This document shows, piece after piece, positions 56,219 to 64,000 of a stretch of DNA of 64,000 bases. Position 1 is the first letter of the stretch; every line of letters begins with the position of its first letter. The notes beneath the pieces are model-generated. The model saw nothing but the letters and a program-made list of their open reading frames with translations, was not told the DNA's origin and did no database searches. The translations under genes and the position numbers were made by a program. This DNA is from Siphonodentalium dalli (lineage: Eukaryota > Mollusca > Scaphopoda > Gadilida > Siphonodentaliidae), in assembly GCA_032622095.1 (NCBI GenBank), contig CP136063.1, positions 28,522,987 through 28,586,986 of the forward strand. Direction: 5' to 3'.

Positions 56219-56427
56219 GATGAAAGCGAGCAATGTTCGTCAGTGTGTCGATGGAATTATCAATCACCGTGTATATACGTAATTCAATTAACCTGTCTTG
56301 TTCAGCGGATGATCCCCCGTGGGCAATGTAGACTTTCTCTCTCGCCAAGGCCGCTTCCCTGTAAATACATAGTGAACATTTATGACGTAAAGCAAACCGC
56401 TTCGGTGAATTACACCAGCGAATAATT

Positions 56428-56541
56428 TAAAATGGTATATCTCTTTGTAAGCATGTGTTACATGTATATAGTTACGGCCCTTACGGGGTATAAACAATTA
56501 GATATGAATCGAAGACCTCTGTCCGGAAAAGCTTCTATCCA
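56428..56541 (+). mobile_element. MITE left-arm fragment upstream of the large gene
   Basis: Carries the family's left arm (ATCTCTTTGTAAGCATG to GTCCGGAAAAGCTTCTATCC) with a small insertion. It is interrupted by copy J at its internal TTAA. Confidence 0.7.
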
Positions 56542-56545
56542 TTAA

Positions 56546-57058
56546 AGATGGATTATCTCTTTAAATAACAAATTTTAAATAGTTGCGTCGGTATAAAATA
56601 ATAGATATGAACTGAAGACCCCTGTCCGGAAAAGCTTCTATCAATTAATATTGATTTTATTTCGAATATTAAATCAGGACCGTTTATGTTACTATTTTTA
56701 GAACAGACCATTCGAATGATACCATATTGCGATAGATCACTGGGCTGTTCCTATGGCTACGCACCGAAAGTCAAATGTCCCAGATTGATTGTTTGTATTG
56801 TTCCACAGATATAAGCGATAATGAGTATAATTAAGGTTTGTTTGTGACAAAATTGTACAATAAAAGTTCTGGTCTCTGTTAACAGTAACCACTATTGTTC
56901 GTTAGCTGAACAAACACACCTATTTAGACCAGAAAATATTCGAAATAAAATGAATATTAATCGATAGAAGCATTTCCGGACAGGAGTCTTCGATTCAAAT
57001 GTAATATTGTATACCCCGGTAACTATATAATACATGTCTACAAAGAGATAATCCACCT
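56546..57058 (-). mobile_element. TTAA-type MITE, copy J, nested in an older copy
   Basis: A reverse-orientation, 513-bp copy flanked by TTAA (56542-56545 and 57059-57062). The flanks on both sides are parts of another family member: left arm before it, and internal sequence with GATTTTAGTTCGAATATG after it. Confidence 0.85.
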
Positions 57059-57791
57059 TTAATATTGATTTTAGTTCGAATATGTTCTGGCCTAATAACA
57101 TGTGATTGTTTGGCTAACGAACAATAGTGATTACTGTTAACAGATACCAGAAATGTTATTGTGTAACTTTGTCACAAATAGACGTTAATTAAGGACTTTG
57201 ATAACCCAATTTCCCCCAAATTTGATGGAGTCAAAATAAAGGTTTACGTTCATTAGTTTATTAGTAATCAGAGTAATCAATCCCATGAATGAAACGTATA
57301 TTGAAAAAGTATAATTCGTGTTGGAATATGTTAGAAATACTAAATGTTTAGAGGTATTTTTTTCGAACCCAAAATCAATAAACACAAAGTAGCATATCAA
57401 AGAGAAAAATATGTCAATGTGTACTGAACACTGTGAAGAATGGTGAACAATAAAATAATATTCATATATATCAAGTATTCTTGGATATAATTACTAAGAA
57501 CCACGTGTTTAGACACAATTGAGTAATTTACCTGACATCGCATGTAGTGAGATGACAGTTAATATCTGTGGACAGTGTTGAGTTGTGAATCGCTAGACAA
57601 AAGAACTGTGTAATCCCCAATCTGGGGGTACCCCATAGCCCAGAAACTAGATCACCAATCAGCTGAATCAGGATGTTTTTCTCATGGGTCAGCACTTGCT
57701 GGTCATAATTCCAACTGGCTTGAGTGAGTATATCTTAGAGTATAAGCATGATATCAATTGTAGTGAGGTGACAATTAACTGTTAATATACC

Positions 57792-57968
57792 AATAACTTT
57801 ATTTTGGAGGGCGTTATGGTTTATTAACGGCCCTCCAGAAATGATTAACAGCCCGATGGGTTTATTAAAGGCCCGAGACGAAGTCGATGGCCTTTAATGG
57901 CCCGATGGCTGTTAATTATTTCTGGAGGGCCGTTAATAAACCATAATGCCCGACAAAATCAAGTTATT
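57792..57968. repeat. 177-bp imperfect palindrome
   Basis: AATAACTT at the left pairs with AAGTTATT at the right. Long internal pairing includes GGTTTATTAACGGCCCTCCA with its complement and GGCCTTTAA near the centre. It is part of the segment that interrupts the tandem repeat. Confidence 0.8.
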
Positions 57969-58363
57969 ACTATTATTACCACTTTCTGAAATGAAACCCA
58001 ACTAGAACATAGATGAGTGAGTAAGCAGCAATATGTCAAATGAAATACATGTAATAACTCTTTTTTTTCAAAACGATCACAATTCAAACCATGTGTCGTC
58101 TGTATGTTGTCAAACAAATTGTCACGTGACTAATTATATTATTTACCACGAAAATAGGGACATATCTAACGAAAATTCAGTCAGAAATCTAATTTATTCC
58201 ATTTGTTAGGTAACACTTACTTGTTGTTGGTCTGTTATTACATCATTTACATCTACTACAGTAAAATTTCAGTTTTATTCGTAATAATATACTATAAACT
58301 TGTTTTAACAGAAATTCCGGAATCCGAAATAAGGTTGCGTTCGATTGGATTTCCAGCAAATCG

Positions 58364-58412
58364 CAAACCGGATGCGGGCCGTTAATATCGTTAACGGCCC
58401 GCATCCGGTTTG
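58364..58412. repeat. perfect 22-bp-arm hairpin
   Basis: CAAACCGGATGCGGGCCGTT + AA and its exact complement are separated by TATCG. GC-rich and isolated in AT-rich sequence. It shares GGGCCGTTAA with the palindrome at 57792-57968. Confidence 0.9.
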
Positions 58413-58875
58413 ATGTCGGGCGTTATGGCTTTTTACCGTTCGGGTAAAATACTGTTAATCTACTAGAGAACGCCCTCTAAAGTGGTAATAATATCTGTGG
58501 ACAGAAGTGTTTTGTGAATCTCTTGACAAAAGAACTGTGTAATCCCCAATCTGAGGGTACCCCATAGCCCAGAAACTAGATCACCAATCAGCTGAATCAG
58601 GATGTTTTTCTCATGGGTCAGCACTTGCTGGTCATAATCCCAACTGGCTTGAGTGAGTATATCTTAGAGTATAAGCATGATATCCATTGTAGTGAGGTGA
58701 CAATTAAGTGTTAATATCTGTGGACAGTAGTGTTTTGTGAATATATTGACAAAAGAACTGTGTAATCCCCAACATGAGGGTACCCCATAGCCCAGAAACT
58801 AGATCACCAATCAGCCTGGATCAGGATATATTTTTCTCATGGGTCATAATCCCAGCTGTCTTGAGTGAACATTAA

Positions 58876-59900
58876 CTTGACCCATCAAATTCAGTTCCCA
58901 AATAGCTTTTATGAGCAATAAAATCTACAATTTCTAATCAACTGCTTCCAAGCCAAAATCTTAATAAAACTGAATAAATGTGGGCATATCTTTATTGTTC
59001 ATCATTCGTCACAGTGTTCAGTACAGTTATCCATATCTTTTTCTTAGATGGGATATTATAAGCATAATAATTAATTAATCCGCGCCCAGCGACACCCTCG
59101 CTTTCTGGTTTCCGGCGTCGATCTGATCCGGAAATTACAACATATCTCGCAACTGAACAGCCTTGACCTTCACGTCATTTGAAAATAATTTTGACAGTTG
59201 TATGTTCGATTATATTTTACCCACCCTCCCTCCCATTTGGATTTATTTATCGCTTTGTATTCCCCTCTTTGTGGCGGAATACTCCAATACTCATATGATG
59301 TGAACAGCTATAAACTGGAAACTTACTCATTTATTGACTTGAATATTTAAGATATGTAAAGTTTGAGCTTATGCCCTTATGGGAAGTTGACAATAAGTGA
59401 TAGCAGTAAATATGAAGTCAATTGATATGTATTTCATTATCTTCATAGCTAATTGTATTGTGCGATAGATACTTATTTTTAGTGTCTGTAATCTTTATAG
59501 TTTATGTCAGGAAAATGTTTGATGTTCTGAAAGTGAGCGAATGGTGTGACTCATGTGAGTTGAATGACAGTCGTGTTTTGATGGAGCTGAATGTAATGTA
59601 AACTAATGTATACTATGTAAATGAGCTTGCCTCATTCCTGCCATAATAAATCACAAACTCGGCATTGAGCCTTATTGTCTCTCCTAAACGTAGAATCACA
59701 TGTACATGTCGTAGCGTTACCTCAGGTGTGTCCATTAATTCGGAATTAGTTTCACAGCACCATTTTAAATTAGGGAGCAAGGGGAGTAATTATAATCTGT
59801 GTGCTTGTTGAATTTGCGTTCGGAAAAAATATATTTAAAAAACGTCTATAAATTTCACATTTTGAATTTCTAACATAACGAATTATACTCTCAAAATGCA
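58876..59900. other. interior of the 2.8-kb element, no gene
   Basis: No transposase, RT or other domain is recognised. A short GC-richer patch lies near 59080-59140. Confidence 0.4.
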
Positions 59901-60015
59901 TCTATGGGTTTGGTTACTCTGATTACTAATAAAAGTGAACATAAACCTTTATTTTTTTACATTAAATTTGGGGGAAATTGGGTTAGCAAAGTCATTAATC
60001 TCAGTATCGCTTTAA

Positions 60016-60728
60016 AGGTGGATTATCTCTTTGTAAACATGTACTATATAGTTACTGGGGTATAAAATATTAGATCTGAATCGAAGACCGTTGTCCGGAA
60101 ATGCTTCTATCCATTATTATTAATTTTATTTCGAATATTTTCTGGTCTAAAATTAAAAAGGTGTGTTTGTTTAGCTAGCGAACAATAGTGGTTACTGTTG
60201 ACAGAGACCAGAAATTTTATTGTGTAATTTTGTCACAAATAAACGTTAATTTAATAATTATACTCATCATCGCTTATAAGCCATACAGCCAATCATTCTG
60301 GGACATTTGACGTTCGGTGCGTAGCCATATGAACAGCCTAATGTTCTCTGTCGATACACTGATACATGATATCACCCGAATGGTCTGTTTTAAAAAATAG
60401 ACAAATAAACTGACCATCGAACTATGAAGACGTACATTACTGAGAGACAAAAGGACTTGCCGGCCGGCACAAGATGCGGATCCAACATATGAAACTCTAT
60501 GTAAGTAGATCTGGGATAAATGCGGGAAAGTGTTGTAGTAACGACACTACACTGTTCTAAAAAATAGACAAATAAACGGGCCTAATAAAATATTACTGGT
60601 ATTCGAAATAAAATCAATATTAATTGATAGAAGCTTTTCCGGACAGGGGTCTTCAGTCCATATATATTATTTTATACCCACGCAACTATTTAAAATTTAT
60701 TATTTAAACTTAAAGAGATAATCCATCT
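60016..60728 (+). mobile_element. TTAA-type MITE, copy K, with an internal insert
   Basis: TTAA at 60012-60015; the right site has decayed to TTGA. The 713-bp length comes from about 150 extra bases near 60418-60570. These are bordered by a repeated AATAGACAAATAAAC, which suggests a later insertion or duplication. Confidence 0.8.
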
Positions 60729-60984
60729 TTGATATAACTATGGAATAGTCAGATACATGTAACACAATACACTCAATAAATTAACAGCCCTGGTATTGGT
60801 AAGATTAAGAAACAGAAAAACTTCAAAAAGGGGGTCGTTAAACGTATATATTTAGTCCCATATAGGTGTGAATTTGATATGTACCTACCTTATGCGACAT
60901 AATTATTGTTTAAAATCATGAACCGAGAAACTGTCAGTATTTTGAAATGAGTGAGTTGGTTGCAATGATTGCCACCAAATAATA

Positions 60985-61440
60985 ATAATAAAATTCGGTT
61001 CACACGAACAGAGACCACAAAAGAACGTTGTGTGTGTAGAAGCGACAAACGGACATTTAACCAGAGTTATAATTTGAAACAGTCACAGCCGATCTGGCAG
61101 TTAACTTTTACGAGGCCTGAATTTGCTCCTTCGACAGAACAAAAGACAATCCACACAGGAGACAGTCCACACGATTGTGAGATTATGTAGGAACGTATTC
61201 AGCCATTCTGGTCATCTGAATTCACATATGATATGTCACACAGGCGATCGGCCATTTGAGTGTGAAGCAGGTGAAAATGTATTCACGAACTCGGGAAATC
61301 GGTTTGTACATACATGATTGTATGGTGTCAATACAGGAGAAATCGGACTGTACATACATGACTGTATGGGTATCAATACAGGAGTATGGGTATGAAAAAG
61401 TCAAATTATTATCTATTATATCATATGGGTTGCTTTTATG
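60985..61440 (+). pseudogene. C2H2 zinc-finger fragment, copy B
   Basis: Paralogous to 2350-3110: the same upstream block (GTTCACACGAACAGAGACCA, AAGCGACAAACGGACATTTA), the same finger remnants (SHSGHLNSHMICHTGDRPFECEA), and the same extra T in GAGATTATGTAG (near 61179) that breaks the frame. It lacks the intron-like 50 bases and has two minisatellite units where copy A has eight. The array was already broken before it was duplicated. Confidence 0.7.
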
Positions 61441-61672
61441 ATTTCTTAAAAGCGGTAATGTTCTGGAAAAATGAGAACGCAATCCATCTTTCTGAAGTTC
61501 GAACATGTGTACGGCTCCCGAGGCTTTGCGTATCGGGGCTTTCCATTAGTCAGTTATTTTAGTTGATCATTTCCAATCCAATCAGAATTTGCTATACGTC
61601 AAAGACGTTGATTTGTCGTTTTTGTTTATAGTAGTTACGTTTGACTTCCGTCCTAATTACAGGTAATAATTC

Positions 61673-61795
61673 ATTCGAATTTTGAGCGACAAAGCGCGCG
61701 AATCATTTCTTTGATTCGAATTTTGAGCGACAAAGCGCGCGAATCATTTCTTTGATTCGAATGTTGAGCAACAAAGCGCGAGAATCATTTCTATA
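61673..61795. repeat. 41-bp tandem repeat, 3 copies
   Basis: GATTCGAATTTTGAGCGACA with AAGCGCGCGAATCATTTCTTT repeated three times. Each unit contains GATTCG...CGAATC, a short inverted pair. Confidence 0.8.
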
Positions 61796-61859
61796 GCTCT
61801 AGACATTTCTCTTTGATATGGCAGCGCCATTTTGACTTTATATAATTGATCATTGAATT

Positions 61860-64000
61860 TATAAGTCTCCGACTTTTATTTGAATTTTATTGAAATTTCA
61901 TTTCAATATTTGATATGGCTACCTATCGATCAACGAGATCAGCCAAAAAAACACGACTACCGAGTGTTAGACAGTGTCGTCTTCAGTCGTGAGAATTTAG
62001 AGGAAGATTCTGAATCAGACGAGGCTGCTGAAACAAAGCCGAAGCTATACACAGAAAACGAATCTGATGACACCGAAAGGGTGAACAACCTTAGTCAGCT
62101 GGAAAAGTCTATGGTCGACCTACAAAATGATTATGAGCGTCTGGTGACGCACAGCAAAGAAACGATGAGCTGAGGCAGAAGGTAACCGCGAGAAAATGGA
62201 AATGCTGCAGCAAAGGGAAGGACTTCCCAGAAGACAGACATGTAGGGCCTTTATAATCGACTCACTCAGAAAGGATGTTAAATCCAAGCAAAAAGCACAA
62301 TCATTGCTAGTCCAAGTCTTCTCGTACTAAAGCCGGCTAAGATATTGGGATGGAGGTGCCGGTCTTTAGTCCGAGTTCCAGGCCCATGCATTCCTTTGAC
62401 ACGAATTAAGCGTTAGTGACCCGCTCAAATAAAACCACAATTATATGAAATAAAATATCACAATTGCGATAATAAACGGATATTTTCTGCAGAAGACATG
62501 CTATTTTATCTGAAACCCACATCAGTTGTGAATTTAAAACGGTAATTTAATGCGAAAAGAGACATTTACCTCAATGTTTACAATTTTTTTAAAGTATGCG
62601 AACTCGGTTGACCTCGCGAACTGTGTTCGGCATTTTCCGTTGAAAATATTCCGTAGATTTTGGACAACAACGCAAATTACGATGAATTCTCCATTGTAAT
62701 CGTAATTATGTGTGTCAATAAATAAAATAATAAATAGATTAATTAAACATTGGAGATATAAATGTAATACACTAAATAAATGAACCTTAAGTTTGAAAAG
62801 TCCCACTAAAACGGAAGAACTATATTTCGAAACTGTGTGATTCGGTTCTCCGATTATTTTATCAACACATATGTCAAAATGCACATCACACGCACGGCAA
62901 GTCAGACACAAGAGTTCTAATTTGCTCCAATTTTGACAAGTTGCTTGCGAAAATTGTCAACAAAACTACCGTTCTGATCCTCCATTATGTCATTAAGTTT
63001 TTAGTGCGGGAATTGTTCTGAAAGCACATAGAAAACTGGACTTTCGGGCGATCGGTTTTCGCCATTTTTGTTCGGAAAACCCGCGCTATATATAGAAACG
63101 GAAAGTAGAATTCCCAGAACAAACAGCGGATTATGCCGAACTTATTCGGACCACTTCGGCTTTCGGTTAAAACGTAAACAAACAGAGAAACAAATCGATG
63201 TGTGTGGCAATCAACCGGAATATTCTATGTGTAATTTAACATTAAAGTTAGATTATTATACACCATTATGACCATAAGATGTAAGCCTTTCCGATGTATA
63301 TAGCATCATGTATTGATTTGCTAGGTAAATCGAGTAAAATGCACCACAAATTCCCGCCACAGATCGTGGGCGTAACTCGTGTCAAAGGAATGGTATACAA
63401 GCGGGCTTGGACTAAAAACAGCAAGTCGCCATCCCAATATCTTAGCTGGTTTTAGTACAAGAAGACTTGGACTAAATCATTGCTTAAAGAATTTGAAGTA
63501 TTCGATCTCAATGAAAATGACAATTCAGACTCAGATACCGGTAGTGTCAGTGATAGAAGTATTCAGAGCTCATCACTAATTCGAAGAAAAAGAGTGTTAA
63601 AGTCTGGTTTGGCAGTTGGAGCCAACCCAAAAATCAAATTCCCTTAAAAATGCCCACACACAATGCTACAGCTTGAATTTGTAACAAGAGACATAGAGTT
63701 TACTAAACTAACTTCCAATCAGTTTGTAGCAGGGGAGCTAGAGATCATCGCATCCGCTACCAGCCAAGTTGAGATTGAGGGCAGATTGAAACTTTTGAAG
63801 AAACGCTCATATTATTATGAAATTTACGAGTAGAAAGCGCTTCTGCAATTATATGCTGCTTGGATTCGAAGAATCGAATATGGGCATAATAATTGGGGTG
63901 ACAATCCAGCAGAAATTGAAACCGCCTTACTGGCTGGGTGCACTAGGAGCAAAGCCCCTAGAAGGTTCCCACCAAACCTGAGCACTCAACCAGTTTCTCA
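61860..64000 (+). mobile_element. fossil retroelement, gag-like region (DIRS-like, tentative)
   Basis: The + strand carries an acidic, coiled-coil N-terminal part and, after a DNA-transposon insertion, a region resembling the gag-type protein of DIRS-like tyrosine-recombinase retrotransposons known from molluscs and cnidarians. The element runs off the right edge of the window. It is broken, with several breaks in the visible part. Its family is judged from sequence style only. Moderate decay suggests it is old. Confidence 0.5.
62308..63474. mobile_element. Mutator-like MITE inserted in the retroelement
   Basis: A 1167-bp element whose ends (TAGTCCAAGTCTTCTCGTAC and its near complement) form inverted repeats of about 100 bp. 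It is flanked by the 9-base duplication AATCATTGC (62299-62307 and 63475-63483). Long terminal repeats with 9-base duplications are typical of Mutator-like elements. It has no transposase and is younger than its host element. Confidence 0.85.

Larger units (their letters stand above)
57545..58875. repeat. about 220-bp tandem repeat, 3 copies, one interrupted
   Basis: TATCTGTGGACAG...AGAACTGTGTAATCCCCAA recurs near 57561, 58491 and 58712, each followed by GGGTACCCCATAGCCCAGAA. The gap between the first and second copies is filled by an inserted palindromic segment (about 57790-58490). Confidence 0.8.
57193..59994. mobile_element. 2.8-kb TTAA-target element with long terminal repeats
   Basis: Ends with TTAA at 57189-57192 and 59995-59998. 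The left end (GGACTTTGATAACCCAATTT) and the complement of the right end (TGACTTTGCTAACCCAATTT) stay alignable for about 100 bp, including ATTAGTAATCAGAGTAA. Inside are three copies of a roughly 220-bp tandem repeat, a palindrome and a GC-rich hairpin. No transposase is recognised. It sits inside an old MITE whose sequence resumes on both sides. Confidence 0.7.

Noticed and set aside
55674-56282. + strand frame of 202 codons with SSHARSGLCVNGSPETV repeats
   Set aside because: It is the antisense of the 17-residue repeats of the large gene and shows no domain of its own.
62534-62911. 125-codon minus-strand frame inside the Mutator-like insertion
   Set aside because: Composition is not convincing, no transposase motif is present, and it lies within a non-autonomous element.

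Overview
The window looks like nuclear DNA from an invertebrate animal, most likely a mollusc and possibly a bivalve. The grounds are AT-rich sequence, frequent ACATGTAT-type motifs, long KRAB-less C2H2 zinc-finger arrays, hAT, Mutator-like and TTAA-target non-autonomous transposons, an L1/Tx1-like LINE, a second non-LTR clade and tandem satellites. No bacterial gene organisation, operon or CRISPR array was seen. The species is inferred, not proven.

Layout. 1-4.1 kb: tandem repeats and a decayed zinc-finger array on the + strand. 4.1-10.4 kb: mostly gene-poor, with three copies of a roughly 520-bp TTAA-flanked MITE. 10.4-17.2 kb: a broken L1-like LINE on the minus strand. 17.2-19.8 kb: a minus-strand zinc-finger gene of about 25 fingers. 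20.7-26.9 kb: MITE-derived repeats, a paralogous gene tail and a second, frame-broken zinc-finger array. 27-32 kb: dispersed and duplicated segments. 32.2-38.4 kb: a second broken LINE whose ORF1 is split by a 1.19-kb hAT-type element. 39.2-41.1 kb: a 241-bp satellite. 41.1-46.3 kb: inverted and direct repeats, an unrecognised minus-strand reading frame and another hAT-type element. 46.5-51 kb: a segmental copy of 20.8-25.4 kb. 50.8-56.2 kb: an intact single-frame gene of about 1792 residues. 56.4-60.7 kb: nested TTAA elements. 61-64 kb: a second copy of the decayed zinc-finger fragment, then a broken retroelement interrupted by a Mutator-like insertion.

The most interesting item is the long minus-strand gene at 50840-56218. 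It encodes three divergent copies of a module of about 355 residues. Each copy holds three zinc-ligand motifs in fixed order (C-x2-C-x12-H-x7/8-H, C-x2-C-x22-H-x3-5-H and C-x2-C-x12-H-x3-H), plus invariant GNW and WGLHL..HIH.FP signatures. I do not recognise the family. Short in-frame repeats separate the modules, and the C-terminus ends in a sumoylation-like VKQE motif. Its last roughly 200 bp and its 3' flank are duplicated next to the zinc-finger array at 25.6-26.9 kb, which links the two loci historically.

The transposon record can be read directly from the sequence. A paralogous empty site at 46635-46638 fixes the MITE boundaries and its TTAA target duplication. Several elements are stacked inside one another, which gives a relative order of insertion. 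Two features look functional: the three-module gene and, less certainly, the zinc-finger gene at 17.4-19.5 kb. Nearly everything else is repeat or decayed coding sequence.
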